Counted from the first letter of the stretch, positions 1-8,691 are shown. The stretch is 64,000 bases of DNA from Bacillus sp. Xin1 (GCF_013314535.1 NZ_JABUAE010000008.1:1-64000), one strand, 5' to 3'. Notes: generated by a model not told the origin, from the letters alone. Numbers and translations: made by a program.

Positions 1-23
1 AAATGTGAGGTCTCTTTTGTTGA

Positions 24-125
24 TTATTCTTCATTTGTAACTTTCTCTTCACGTACTCCAAGCCAGGTAATATGGTTCATTGAAATATACAATCCTAAAG
101 AAGACTTGTTCTTCAAAAAATTCAT
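24..125 (-). CDS. Short ORF downstream of the LXG immunity gene, possible remnant
   Basis: This is a 33-codon reading frame (ATG to TAA) on the same strand as the toxin cassette, with AAGGGCAAGA upstream as a weak ribosome site. It encodes a short peptide ending VREEKVTNEE. No family is recognised. LXG loci often carry strings of orphan immunity genes or their fragments downstream of the toxin, and this position fits that pattern. It may equally be a chance frame. Confidence 0.25.
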   Translation of the reverse strand: MNFLKNKSSLGLYISMNHITWLGVREEKVTNEE

Positions 126-153
126 TTCTTGCCCTTAGAATCTAGCAAAGTAG

Positions 154-633
154 TTATTCAATAAATTTTTTCTCTGAATCCAAAAATTTATAAAACCTAT
201 TTAACAAATCTTTCTTCGTAGTTGGGGTATCTTGGGGCATATAAGTAATAAAACTTGTCATATCTTCAGGATAATCATGTCTATCATAAAACTCTGCAAT
301 TCTATTTAATAGTTCATCCTCATCAGTAATCTTTTCTTTTAACTTAGATAAATAAACGAATCTTAGCTTTCTATTCTCATTCTGTAATTCTTCACTATTT
401 TCTTCTAAATTAGGAAAATGGAAATCTTTAATCTTAAACAAAATTTTATCTAAACAACTATAATCTATTCCCCAAGCTAGTTCATTAACAAAAGCTTCAT
501 CATCACCAGCTTCCATTAGTTCCACCGCATAATCAGAAAGGACATTCGGTTCAAAATATTTTTTATTTACACCAGTATAAATAGTTTTCCAATCATACTT
601 AAGACCTTTGTTCTTAAAATCTATTAAATCCAT
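154..633 (-). CDS. Candidate immunity protein of the LXG toxin (DUF2247-like)
   Basis: A 159-aa acidic, soluble protein with no signal peptide or membrane segment. The N-terminal pattern (YDWKTIYTGV, then SDYAVELME and ELAWG) resembles the DUF2247 family as I remember it. It begins 12 nt after the stop of the LXG toxin with a good AAGGAGA ribosome site, so the two are almost certainly co-transcribed. In polymorphic toxin loci the gene right after the toxin normally encodes the cognate immunity protein, which binds the toxin C-terminal domain in the producing cell. The immunity role is inferred from position; the family assignment is tentative. Confidence 0.6.
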   Translation of the reverse strand: MDLIDFKNKGLKYDWKTIYTGVNKKYFEPNVLSDYAVELMEAGDDEAFVNELAWGIDYSCLDKILFKIKDFHFPNLEENSEELQNENRKLRFVYLSKLKEKITDEDELLNRIAEFYDRHDYPEDMTSFITYMPQDTPTTKKDLLNRFYKFLDSEKKFIE

Positions 634-645
634 ATAATTCTCCTT

Positions 646-2319
646 TTACTTTTTTGGAACTTGATTTGGTTTCCCTGTAGCAATTCCATTTTCGATAAAT
701 CTTCTATGACTTACATTTCCATTTGGTTCAACAATCCACTCAAAGATACCTTTTTTACCAGCGTAGCTCCCCTCTATTTGGAAGAATCTTCTTGTGATTT
801 CATCTCCTCCTACTAGTGGGAATTCATCAGCAAATCTTGAGTAATTATCAACGATATCAGAAAATCCATGTTCCTTAGGGACATGAGGAAACTCTTTTTC
901 TATGATGGGTCTTCCTTTTGTATCTCTTCCCCAAATAGGTTTTACTTCATCAATCTTTGTTCCACTTCCAACTCGTTTTCCATCAATAACAGGTCCCTCT
1001 AATTCCTCAATTACTTTTGGATTAGCTTCGCTGGTTTTATTATTAGTATTATCCATCCCCTTAGTAGCATTGTTAGTCTTTGCAAAATTATAATAGTCTT
1101 GATTTAGTTCGCTTTGAGGTATCTTGGTTAGGATATTTCCACCAGAGAAAGCATAAGAAACATCTTTCTTAAAAGATTGTAAAATTTCCGATACTTGCTT
1201 CAATTCTTTTACTAGCGTTACACCTTTAGCAAATGTACTTGCTCCACCTGCTCCTTTTATTCCTTTTGTGGCCAGGCTTGCTTTACCTAGTCCTTTATCA
1301 GCAATTAGACCGATAGCTATTTGTGTTAATCCATAAGTAGTCCATTGTGTACGGCTCTCTGCATCTCCATTTATTATATCTCGTTTCATAGTACTTGAAA
1401 ATGCATGCCACATATTTTGTGCCGTTTCATCCAAATGTACAATTGCATATGTAACATTAATAAAAGTTTCTATATCCATATTCCTTATATCCATATTACT
1501 TAAAGTTTCCATGGACTTGATTTCATCTTCAACAGCTTTCCCTGTTCCGATTACAGTACCATTCCACATCTTTTTTACTGTTTCGAACACCTTAACTACA
1601 TCGTCTACCGTATCGTCCCAAGCCTTTCTAATCGGAGATTTCTCTTCTAGCCTACCGCACATCTCTCCATCTTTAATCAAATAGTCAGCTTTTCGGGCTT
1701 TCTCTTCTGTAATCGCTTGAATAGAAGTCGTCCACTCCATATTCAACCCTTGCGTACTAAATGTTCCGCTTGCAAGACTAAATCCTTTTCCGCTTTGGAC
1801 TTCGGCAAGGCCTGTCGCAATGCTAGCAGCTAATTGAATTGCTGCACTATAGTTATTGCTAGAGGTCTGATTGAACTGATACAAATGATCTAACTTTTCT
1901 TGCAGTTTTTTCCTCATGACAGTAAAAAGATTTACCATGGCGTCCATACTTGGGATTGGCATGGTTTGAGTGATGGCTTCCATACTTGCTTTCATTCGGT
2001 CAATTTCTTTAATTTGTTCTAGTAACTCTTGTTCAATGACATCAGTTGAAGCTACCTTGGATTCAAATTGACTTGGAAAGGCATCATTCTGAAGGATTAA
2101 TTCTTCACATAAGTAAATGATTCCTTGTGCTAAAGGACGAAAGGTTTGTACAAAAAATGCTTTTGCACTGCTATAAGTTTGTCCTTGTAGAACAGTATCA
2201 ATTGCAAAAGCGTCAATCGACTGAATAGCTTGTTCCATACCTTGAATGGTAGCGGTACATACAGCATTCATGCTTTGAGTTTGGCTTTGTACTTCTCCCA
2301 AATACATATTTAAACTCAT
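646..2319 (-). CDS. LXG-domain polymorphic toxin, type VII secretion substrate
   Basis: A 557-aa protein with the architecture of LXG toxins of Gram-positive bacteria. Roughly residues 1-210 form an alpha-helical LXG-type domain (starting MSLNMYLGEVQSQ). A central linker region follows, with Gly-rich helices near residues 340-370. A compact C-terminal domain of about 100 residues carries the pattern FFQIEGSYAGKKGIFEW and ends NQVPKK. LXG proteins are exported by the type VII (Esx/Yuk) system and kill competitors with the C-terminal domain. I do not recognise the catalytic class of that domain. The start ATG overlaps the stop of the upstream helical gene (ATGA), so translation is coupled. The immunity candidate follows 12 nt downstream. 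Confidence 0.85.
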   Translation of the reverse strand: MSLNMYLGEVQSQTQSMNAVCTATIQGMEQAIQSIDAFAIDTVLQGQTYSSAKAFFVQTFRPLAQGIIYLCEELILQNDAFPSQFESKVASTDVIEQELLEQIKEIDRMKASMEAITQTMPIPSMDAMVNLFTVMRKKLQEKLDHLYQFNQTSSNNYSAAIQLAASIATGLAEVQSGKGFSLASGTFSTQGLNMEWTTSIQAITEEKARKADYLIKDGEMCGRLEEKSPIRKAWDDTVDDVVKVFETVKKMWNGTVIGTGKAVEDEIKSMETLSNMDIRNMDIETFINVTYAIVHLDETAQNMWHAFSSTMKRDIINGDAESRTQWTTYGLTQIAIGLIADKGLGKASLATKGIKGAGGASTFAKGVTLVKELKQVSEILQSFKKDVSYAFSGGNILTKIPQSELNQDYYNFAKTNNATKGMDNTNNKTSEANPKVIEELEGPVIDGKRVGSGTKIDEVKPIWGRDTKGRPIIEKEFPHVPKEHGFSDIVDNYSRFADEFPLVGGDEITRRFFQIEGSYAGKKGIFEWIVEPNGNVSHRRFIENGIATGKPNQVPKK

Positions 2320-2678
2320 GCATTGACCTCCCTTGCTAATTGTTGTTGTTGATAGGAAAGGTCATTTTCTAAATCACTAAGGTCTCGTCTTTCTTTAAGT
2401 AACGTTTCTTTTTGGTTTTCCAATTCGAATGTAAGTTTTCGCTCAATGTGCCCTGCTTCTTGACGCATATTCATAAAAAAATGAGATAACTCTTTATCCC
2501 CATGCCAAGTTTCTAGAATTCGATTAAACAAACGATTGCTTCGACTTTTCCATTCGTGAAAATCTGCTTCCGCTTGTTCCTGTGTTTGAATCGCAGATTG
2601 ATTCCGGTCCTGTTCTACGAATACACTTCGTAATTTTTGATTTAATTGATTGATTTGTTTTTCAATATCTTGACTCAT
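2316..2678 (-). CDS. LXG-associated alpha-helical partner (DUF3958-like)
   Basis: A 120-aa, highly charged coiled-coil protein with no signal peptide. It sits directly before the LXG toxin and overlaps its start codon by 4 nt. Small helical proteins in this position act as targeting factors or chaperones that bind the LXG domain for delivery to the type VII secretion machine (Lap-type partners). The sequence resembles DUF3958 proteins of the B. cereus group. The ribosome site is AGGAGG. The partner role rests on context and general fold, not on a catalytic motif. Confidence 0.7.
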   Translation of the reverse strand: MSQDIEKQINQLNQKLRSVFVEQDRNQSAIQTQEQAEADFHEWKSRSNRLFNRILETWHGDKELSHFFMNMRQEAGHIERKLTFELENQKETLLKERRDLSDLENDLSYQQQQLAREVNA

Positions 2679-2719
2679 TTTTTTCCTCCTACCGTTGTAC
2701 CTTTACGTAGGTTGTCACA

Positions 2720-2995
2720 TTAGCGAAAAGTATTGTGAAGTTCGTGATCCATTCTCTCGAACTCTTTGGCTACCGAATGAATATTATCGACCGCTTGTTG
2801 AAAGGCGGCGGAAAATTGTTTCGTCAAATCTAAAACCTGTTGGTTCGCTTCTTGTGCTTTGGAATTAACAGATAGCGTAGTACGCGTCGCCTTTGTTATA
2901 GAACGATTTGTCGCACTTTGGATTGTATCCGAAGCATTTCTCATCTGCGTAGCGATTTGTTGTGCTGCTTGAAAATTACTTTGAAATTGTCCCAT
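2720..2995 (-). CDS. WXG100-like small type VII secretion partner (TIGR04197/SACOL2603-like)
   Basis: A 91-aa helical protein, probably a helix-turn-helix hairpin rich in Gln, Ala and Ser, that opens the LXG operon. It resembles the SACOL2603-type small T7SS proteins that accompany LXG toxins. It lies 41 nt upstream of the second helical partner, and all four genes read in the same direction. The likely role is to pair with the toxin LXG domain during export. No canonical WxG motif is visible, so the link to WXG100 proteins is structural inference. Confidence 0.7.
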   Translation of the reverse strand: MGQFQSNFQAAQQIATQMRNASDTIQSATNRSITKATRTTLSVNSKAQEANQQVLDLTKQFSAAFQQAVDNIHSVAKEFERMDHELHNTFR

Positions 2996-3181
2996 CGCAT
3001 AAACCCTTTCTATATTTCTATGAACGTATTAAGGAAGAGGAGTGCCTAGTATGAATGTCTATTATCCTACTGTTCTTCATAGGAACCCTCTTGGAAAAAT
3101 ATTGCGGATTTAATTATAACAATAATTGGATATTTTTTCCTTAAAAAATTCCTTTTTATAACATGTGTGTTATACAGTCTT

Positions 3182-3310
3182 CAGTCGGTGGGGGAGAGTA
3201 TTTATAATCGAAAGGTAACTGCTAATGGTTCACCACAGTACAAAGTACACAACAGCAAGGGCAAAACATACTATGTTACTGCAAAAGAAGCCTACGTATA
3301 TGTAAAGTAA
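3182..3310 (+). pseudogene. C-terminal remnant, possibly of a phage-type peptidoglycan hydrolase
   Basis: An open frame without a start codon encodes a coherent C-terminal tail: NRKVTANGSPQYKVHNSKG followed by a Tyr/Val-rich end, then TAA. The repetitive Tyr/Val/Lys pattern is like the cell-wall-binding end of Bacillus amidases and endolysins. This match is from memory of the pattern only. No ribosome site or plausible start lies upstream. Confidence 0.35.
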
Positions 3311-3346
3311 GGCAAAAGGGAATCCTTTTTTATTTTATTAGAACAT

Positions 3347-3526
3347 TTAAATTTCATCAGTACCTATTTGTTCTAATATTTCTTTAGCAGTTTCGATATC
3401 CATTTACATAGGTGCCAGATTCAATCGTCCTGGATTTTCATTAAAATACTCAGCTAGTTGTTTCAATTTTGGTCTTACATCTTTATAGGGTAAATACTTT
3501 TCTGCATCATATTTAAGTGAGGGTAT
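3347..3526 (-). pseudogene. Unidentified gene remnant with an in-frame stop
   Basis: On the minus strand a single frame reads about 40 codons (containing DAEKYLPYKDVRPKLKQLAE), meets TAA at 3404-3406, then continues in the same frame for 18 more codons (MDIETAKEILEQIGTDEI) to a final TAA. The two parts read as one helical protein interrupted by a nonsense codon, and no start is visible at the 5' end. Function unknown. Confidence 0.4.
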
Positions 3527-3637
3527 TTAGTTACGCCCCGTTTTATAAAAAAATTGAATATATTTTGAAAAGGGATAATTTGAAAAACATTGATATAACA
3601 GGATTTATGAGGGTGTTGGGAAGGATTGAATATATGA

Positions 3638-3736
3638 ATACATGTTCCGCACACAAGTTCAACAATCGGAACGGGAATACCTATTTATCAAGGTGATTGT
3701 GATACAAGATTTATTGCGGAAATTTATGTTAAATGA
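3638..3736 (+). pseudogene. Unidentified C-terminal coding fragment
   Basis: An open stretch of 32 codons with no start ends in IPIYQGDCDTRFIAEIYVK and TGA. Its composition is protein-like (balanced hydrophobic and charged residues, not low complexity), but no ribosome site or start codon precedes it. It is probably the tail of a lost gene. Confidence 0.3.
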
Positions 3737-3877
3737 ATTGTTTTTAAAATAAAAATTTATCTAATACAGTTTAATTAAAAGGCTATTTTTTGCTCACATT
3801 TTGCTCACAAATAATATAAAAACACGTGAAAAAATATGAAATTCACTTTTGAAATAAAATATAATGTAACAAATAAG

Positions 3878-3918
3878 AAGTGTCACAAATGCTTGTATAA
3901 CAGGCATTTGTGACACTT
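3878..3918 (-). terminator. Rho-independent terminator of the Q-rich repeat protein gene
   Basis: Perfect 15-bp inverted arms (AAGTGTCACAAATGC and its complement) with an 11-nt loop lie 33 bp past the stop codon of the minus-strand gene at 3951. The sequence after the stem on the minus strand is T-rich. Confidence 0.75.
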
Positions 3919-3950
3919 TTATAGTTTTATATAAGACAAAATGAACAACT

Positions 3951-4658
3951 TTAAAACTGCTCATTCTTCTCCCAAGACTCTACAATATAGTGAGCAATTG
4001 TCGGATTGAACCCTTTTCCAATTAAAAACATAATCGCAGCAACCTCTGTCATAGCATGTTTGTGGGAGGTATGTTTTGCTTCATTCATGCCGTACTCTAC
4101 CCAAGGTTTTACGAAGTCCAATACAGGTTTCTTTAAAGATAAAAATTGTGTACCAACAACTTGTTGGATTTGTTGTTGTGTTGGTTCAGTGGGAATAGCT
4201 GTAGTAGGTCCTGGCGGTAAGATTTGTATTTGCGCCGGATCAAATGGAGCTGGTGGCAAGATTTGTGGTTGAGTTGGATCTAATGTTGGTGCCGATGGTG
4301 AAACACGCGGGTCCTGGAATGGTTGATACATTTGTGGCTGTTGATAGGGATTTTGCTGATATTGGGTTTCATGGGATTGCTGAGCTACGTATGGATTTTG
4401 TTGATACTGAGTTTCATGAGCTTGTTGGGTTAAGTATTGATTTTGCTGGTATGTCGTTTCGTGAGATTGCTGAGCTACGTATGGATTTTGTTGGTATTGT
4501 GTTTCGTGAGATTGTTGTGCTACGTATGAATTTTGTTGATGTTGAAATTCCTGTTGTTGCGGTTCTTGGTCTTCAAGCTGCGGCTCTCGATATTGTTGTT
4601 CTTGATTTTGAGGATAGTATGGTTGCTGCGGGTAAGGATGTTGATTGTTATAGAACAT
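3951..4658 (-). CDS. Gln/Tyr/Pro-rich protein with 15-aa tandem repeats, unknown function
   Basis: A 235-aa protein. The start chosen is the ATG at 4658, preceded by GAAGGAGGAAATAAA, rather than an upstream in-frame codon. Residues 1-40 are rich in Gln, Pro and Tyr. Residues 43-102 hold four tandem 15-residue repeats of the type NPYVAQQSHETQYQQ. A Pro-rich linker follows. The last 70 residues form an ordinary globular helical domain (LSLKKPVLDFVKPWVEYGM through YIVESWEKNEQF). There is no signal peptide. The composition recalls spore-coat or exosporium proteins, but I do not recognise it, and that role is only a guess. It is transcribed divergently from the HD hydrolase gene. Confidence 0.6.
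   Translation of the reverse strand: MFYNNQHPYPQQPYYPQNQEQQYREPQLEDQEPQQQEFQHQQNSYVAQQSHETQYQQNPYVAQQSHETTYQQNQYLTQQAHETQYQQNPYVAQQSHETQYQQNPYQQPQMYQPFQDPRVSPSAPTLDPTQPQILPPAPFDPAQIQILPPGPTTAIPTEPTQQQIQQVVGTQFLSLKKPVLDFVKPWVEYGMNEAKHTSHKHAMTEVAAIMFLIGKGFNPTIAHYIVESWEKNEQF
4353..4532 (-). repeat. Four tandem 45-bp coding repeats
   Basis: Four in-frame copies of a 45-bp unit encode residues 43-102 of the Q-rich protein. The copies differ at several bases and residues (for example NQYLTQQAHETQYQQ in the third), so they are not a recent perfect expansion. Copy number could still vary between strains. Confidence 0.8.
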
Positions 4659-4775
4659 TTTATTTCCTCCTTCAGATCCTTCATGATTATGCATACAAAA
4701 TAGTGTATGGGCAGACAAGAAAATATGTGATGAAAAAATGAGGGCGTGTTACAATAAGGAATTGGGTGAAGATAA

Positions 4776-5423
4776 ATGAAAAAACAAGAACAAATACAAA
4801 AAACAATTGATTTTGTAAAACATATTTTGGAAAAAGATGCCAGTGGACATGATTGGTACCATATTGAACGTGTACATAAATTAGCCATTTCTTTATCTGA
4901 AAAGGAAGGTGGGAATCGTTTTGTAATTGAGATGGCAGCTTTACTTCATGATGTAGCAGATGAGAAGTTAAATGAAAGTGAAGAAGCTGGTATGAAAAAA
5001 GTTTCTGATTGGCTAGAAGGATTGGGTGTTGCTGAAGAAGAAAAGGAACATATCCTTCATATTATTATGAATATGTCATATAAAGGTGGACATGGTGGTA
5101 ATGTAGAAAGTTTGGAAGGAAAGATTGTTCAAGATGCGGATCGATTAGATGCACTTGGTGCAATTGGAATCGCCCGCACGTTTGCTTACGGCGGTGCAAA
5201 AGGACGTTTAATGTATGACCCGAATATTCCACCTCGTGAAGTAATGACGAAAGAAGAGTATCGAAAAAATAATGATCCATCGTTAAATCATTTTTATGAA
5301 AAGCTTTTGAAGTTGAAAGATTTAATGAATACAGATGCTGCGAAGCGAGAGGCTGAAGTTCGTCATCGCTATATGGAAGAATTTATCGAACAATTTATGA
5401 AAGAGTGGAATGCACAAATATGA
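4776..5423 (+). CDS. ypgQ: HD-domain metal-dependent phosphohydrolase, YpgQ-like
   Basis: A 215-aa soluble protein. The metal-binding residues of the HD superfamily are visible: His25/His29/His34 in GHDWYHIERVH, the HD pair at 58-59 in LLHDVADEK, and a downstream Asp near 120 in VQDADRLDALG. Length and motif spacing fit the YpgQ/YedJ group, nucleotide pyrophosphohydrolase-like enzymes. The actual substrate cannot be read from sequence. The stop codon overlaps the next gene's ATG (ATGA), so it is coupled to the ABC-F gene. The gene diverges from the Q-rich protein gene with about 117 bp between them. Confidence 0.85.
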   Translation: MKKQEQIQKTIDFVKHILEKDASGHDWYHIERVHKLAISLSEKEGGNRFVIEMAALLHDVADEKLNESEEAGMKKVSDWLEGLGVAEEEKEHILHIIMNMSYKGGHGGNVESLEGKIVQDADRLDALGAIGIARTFAYGGAKGRLMYDPNIPPREVMTKEEYRKNNDPSLNHFYEKLLKLKDLMNTDAAKREAEVRHRYMEEFIEQFMKEWNAQI

Positions 5424-7312
5424 AAATGCTAACAGTAGAAAACGTATCAAAATCATATGGGGATAAACCATTATTCGATGGATTATCATTTAGTATTGCT
5501 GAGGGACAACGTGCAGGAATTATTGGTGTAAACGGTACAGGGAAATCTACATTATTAAAAATTATTGCAGGGGTAGAGATTCCTGATACAGGTGATATGA
5601 CGCATACGCGTGGCTATACAATTAGCTATTTATCGCAGCAACCGGATTTTAATGAAAATTTGACAGTGCTTGAGCAAGTATTTCACGGTGATACACCGCT
5701 AATCCGCCTTCTTCGAGAATACGAACAAGCATTATTAAACATAGAAAAAGACCCAAGTAATGAAAAAGTGCAGGAGCAATTATTTGCAGTGCAGCAACGT
5801 ATGGATGCGATGAATGCATGGGAAGCAAACGCGAATGCCAAATCACTTTTAACGAAGCTGGGTATTACAGATTTCACAGCAACTGTTGGAAATTTATCTG
5901 GTGGACAAAAGAAACGTATTGCAATGGCGCAGTGCTTTATTGAAACACCGGATTTATTAATATTAGATGAGCCAACGAACCATCTTGATCATGAAACGGT
6001 AGAATGGTTAGAAGAATATTTAGCAAGGTATACTGGAGCAGTTTTACTTGTAACACATGATCGTTATTTCTTAGACCGTGTTACCAATCGCATTTTTGAA
6101 CTGGATAATGGTAACTTGTATAGCTATGAAGGAAACTATAGTACATTTTTAGAAGCGAAGGCACTTCGTGAAGAACAAGAATTAGCACAAGAATCAAAGC
6201 GCCAAAATCTATATCGCCGTGAACTTGCTTGGATTCGCCGCGGTGCGAAAGCTCGTTCTACAAAACAAAAAGCACGTATTCAGCGTTTTGAAGAGTTGAA
6301 AGAACAAGAAGGTCCAGCAGCGAAGCAATCTGTTGATATTTCACTGAGCGGGAGCCGATTAGGAAAGAAAGTACTTGAATTAAAAGATGTGACGAAAAAG
6401 TTTGGGGATAAAACAGTCCTTCACAACTTTAATCATATCGTAAAACCAGGCGATCGAATTGGTATTATTGGGGCTAATGGCAGCGGAAAATCATCTTTAT
6501 TAAATATGCTTGCAGGCAAATTATCACCTGACAGTGGTGAAATTGAAGTTGGACAAACTGTGAAAGTTGCTTATTATACGCAAGAAAATGAAGAGATGAA
6601 CTTAAACCAACGTATGATTGAATATATTAAAGAAATTGCAGAAGTCATTCATACAACGGATGGTAAAGTTATTGGAGTATCCCAAATGCTTGAGCGTTTC
6701 TTATTCCCACCGCATTCACATGGAACACCGCTTGGTAAACTATCTGGTGGTGAAAGAAGACGTCTGTATTTATTACGTCTTTTAATGGGGGAGCCGAATG
6801 TACTTCTATTAGATGAGCCGACCAACGACTTAGATACACAAACGTTAACAGTACTAGAAGACTATTTAGAAGATTTCCCGGGTGTCGTTCTTACGGTATC
6901 GCATGATCGTTACTTCTTAGATAAAGTGGTAGATGAATTATTTATCTTTACTGGCGGCGGAGAAGTTCGTGAATTCCTAGGAAGTTATAGTGATTACCTA
7001 GATATACAAAAGGCGCAAGAACTATTAGAAAAAGTAGAAGTACAGAAGGAAAAGAAAGTGGAAGAAGCTCCAAAACAACAACGTAAACGTAAGCTTTCCT
7101 ATCACGAACAACGTGAATGGGAAACGATTGAAGATACGATTGCAGGGCTTGAAGAGAAGCTTGAAACGATTGGAGAAGAACTCGCAAATGTCGGCTCTGA
7201 TTTCACAAAGGCGCAAGAACTTTCTGAAGCGCAAGAGCAAACGGAAGAAGAACTAGAAAAAGCGATGGAACGCTGGAGCGAACTATCTGACATCGTTGAA
7301 GGTTTAAAATAA
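5420..7312 (+). CDS. yfmR: ABC-F family ribosome-associated ATPase, YfmR/Uup type
   Basis: A 630-aa protein with two ABC ATPase domains and no membrane segments. Domain 1 has Walker A GVNGTGKST (36-44), signature LSGGQ (near 158) and Walker B LLILDEPTNHLD (near 180). Domain 2 has GANGSGKSS (near 350), LSGGERRR and LLLDEPTNDLD. A charged linker between them and a C-terminal coiled coil (last 100 residues, Glu/Lys rich) are typical of Uup/YfmR. These proteins act at the ribosomal E site to relieve stalling and are not transporters. I chose the ATG at 5420, which overlaps the upstream stop codon; the frame also extends 5 codons further upstream, inside the HD gene. Confidence 0.85.
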   Translation: MKMLTVENVSKSYGDKPLFDGLSFSIAEGQRAGIIGVNGTGKSTLLKIIAGVEIPDTGDMTHTRGYTISYLSQQPDFNENLTVLEQVFHGDTPLIRLLREYEQALLNIEKDPSNEKVQEQLFAVQQRMDAMNAWEANANAKSLLTKLGITDFTATVGNLSGGQKKRIAMAQCFIETPDLLILDEPTNHLDHETVEWLEEYLARYTGAVLLVTHDRYFLDRVTNRIFELDNGNLYSYEGNYSTFLEAKALREEQELAQESKRQNLYRRELAWIRRGAKARSTKQKARIQRFEELKEQEGPAAKQSVDISLSGSRLGKKVLELKDVTKKFGDKTVLHNFNHIVKPGDRIGIIGANGSGKSSLLNMLAGKLSPDSGEIEVGQTVKVAYYTQENEEMNLNQRMIEYIKEIAEVIHTTDGKVIGVSQMLERFLFPPHSHGTPLGKLSGGERRRLYLLRLLMGEPNVLLLDEPTNDLDTQTLTVLEDYLEDFPGVVLTVSHDRYFLDKVVDELFIFTGGGEVREFLGSYSDYLDIQKAQELLEKVEVQKEKKVEEAPKQQRKRKLSYHEQREWETIEDTIAGLEEKLETIGEELANVGSDFTKAQELSEAQEQTEEELEKAMERWSELSDIVEGLK

Positions 7313-7387
7313 AAACAAGCTGCATATATTGAAATGTAAAGAGAAAAACTTTACACTATTGGTAGAACCTATTTTAGGAGGGAAAAA

Positions 7388-8119
7388 ATGAGAACATCTA
7401 ATCCAATGTTGAAGAAAGAGGCATTTCGTAAAGAAGGAGCAAGTGCATCTGCAATGACAATTGGCGGAGCGGTAGGTAAAACATTTATTATGCTTGTCTT
7501 GCTTCTTGCAACGTCTGTCTATTCATACATACAGATGTATATTGGGAAAATGCAAATGCCAGTTTTAATTGGGGCATTAATTGTGGCTGCAATCATCGCA
7601 TTTGCATCTATGTTCTTCCCAAAAATGGCACCTATTACTGCACCTATTTACGCAGCGGTTGAAGGGATTGTTTTAGGAAGTATTTCAGCGGTATATGCGC
7701 TTCGTTTTGACAATTCTATTATTTTAAATGCTGTATTACTAACAATTTCAATTTTATTTGCAATGTTAGTTTTATATGCAACTCGTGTTGTAAAAGTAAC
7801 AGATAAATTCCGCACAGGTGTAATGGCTGCAACGTTTGGAATTTTGATTATGTACTTAATGGTTTTCCTATTAAACATGTTTGGTGTTACTGTTCCGTAC
7901 ATTCATCAAGGTGGAACAATTGGTATCATTATTAGTGCAGTTGTTATTGTAGTAGCTGCATTAAATTTATTACTAGACTTTGATTTAATCGAAAATGGTG
8001 CACGTAGTGGCGCTCCAAAATATATGGAGTGGTACAGTGCAATGGGATTAATGATGACATTAGTGTGGTTGTACTTAGAAATTCTTCGTTTTGTTTCTTA
8101 CTTTACGAAAAACGACTAA
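7388..8119 (+). CDS. BI-1/YccA family inner membrane protein
   Basis: A 243-aa protein with about seven hydrophobic membrane segments after a short cytoplasmic N-terminus (MRTSNPMLKKEAF). Length, topology and the conserved feel of the central segments (FFPKMAPITAPIYAAVEGI, LDFDLIENGA) fit the Bax inhibitor-1/YccA family, membrane proteins linked in bacteria to protease modulation or calcium leak. A strong AGGAGGGAAAAA ribosome site precedes the ATG, and a clear terminator follows. It appears to be a single-gene unit. Confidence 0.85.
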   Translation: MRTSNPMLKKEAFRKEGASASAMTIGGAVGKTFIMLVLLLATSVYSYIQMYIGKMQMPVLIGALIVAAIIAFASMFFPKMAPITAPIYAAVEGIVLGSISAVYALRFDNSIILNAVLLTISILFAMLVLYATRVVKVTDKFRTGVMAATFGILIMYLMVFLLNMFGVTVPYIHQGGTIGIIISAVVIVVAALNLLLDFDLIENGARSGAPKYMEWYSAMGLMMTLVWLYLEILRFVSYFTKND

Positions 8120-8124
8120 TTGAA

Positions 8125-8165
8125 AGAAATCCTGCATGTTTGAAACATGCAGGATTTCTTTTTAT
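8125..8165 (+). terminator. Rho-independent terminator after the BI-1 gene
   Basis: Perfect 14-bp arms (AGAAATCCTGCATG and its complement) around a 7-nt loop are followed by a T run, 5 nt after the stop codon. Confidence 0.9.
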
Positions 8166-8276
8166 GTTTTTTTAGATTCAAAGTGAGGATTTTTCTTTAG
8201 AAATATAACATTTTACATTTTTTACCTATACTCTATTTTTTTCTACAATAAAGAAAAAATGTGAGGTGGTATAAAT

Positions 8277-8447
8277 ATGATGAATCGAGTTGTATTAATT
8301 GGAAGATTGACAAAAGATCCAGAACTATACTACACAAAGCAAGGGATTGCCTATGCACGTATATGTGTTGCGGTAAATAGAGGGTTTCGAAATAGCTTAG
8401 GAGAGCAGCAAGCTGACTACATTTACTGCGTCATAATATCTCCGTAA
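8277..8447 (+). pseudogene. ssbB: 5' half of a disrupted ssbB-like single-stranded DNA-binding protein gene
   Basis: ATGATG with a GAGGTGG ribosome site opens an OB-fold SSB frame: [19 protein letters not shown], then [15 protein letters not shown]. Codon 51 (Cys, 8427-8429) is the last native codon. Beyond it the frame runs into a mobile element and stops after five foreign codons (TAA at 8445). The missing remainder is intact at 34651-34830. Joining the halves through the 6-nt core gives a 112-aa protein, the size of the short competence-type SsbB of B. subtilis (113 aa). The truncated product lacks half the OB fold and should be non-functional. Confidence 0.9.
8430..8447. other. Left attachment junction of the island
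   Basis: Core GTCATA (8430-8435) is followed by the left terminal repeat ATATCTCC (8436-8443) and GTAA. The native SSB frame ends at 8429. The right junction has the mirror arrangement. Confidence 0.85.
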
Positions 8448-8691
8448 TCTCTAATGCACATAATTTTTTTTTATATCCAATCCATTAGCAACATTAAGTG
8501 GGAGATAGAATAGATAGCTGTACATAATTAATAATATGTACAAAATATACAAGCCATCATGATGTATATTTGTACATAATAAAATAAACCTATATATATT
8601 GAAAAAGGAATATCGAAAGTAATGTAGTTCAATCTATTTAGAACTAATTGGGTGATTTAATTAGGGATACTATTATAATTAGAAGGTCCAT
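8448..8691. other. Left-end non-coding region with subterminal inverted repeats
   Basis: No gene is visible in the first 240 bp inside the island. It contains GTACAT at 8520 paired with ATGTAC at 8536, and a longer pair, GTACAAAATATAC (8538-8550) with GTATATTTGTAC (8564-8575). Similar GTACAT arms occur near the right end (34603-34635). These are plausible recombinase arm-binding sites. Confidence 0.5.

Larger units (their letters stand above)
2996..3877. other. Gene-poor region with degraded coding fragments
   Basis: No complete gene is visible in about 880 bp upstream of the LXG operon. The first 60 bp probably hold the operon promoter. The rest contains at least three truncated reading frames that lack starts (listed separately) and AT-rich spacer. 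The pattern suggests repeated insertion and decay beside a polymorphic toxin locus. Confidence 0.6.

Noticed and set aside
4353-4532. Tandem repeat as a possible CRISPR array
   Set aside because: Units are contiguous in-frame coding repeats without spacers, inside a protein gene.
4244-4741. 165-aa plus-strand frame over the Q-rich repeat protein
   Set aside because: It is a shadow of the minus-strand repeat gene, whose repeats create long antisense frames; no ribosome site, and its composition is odd.
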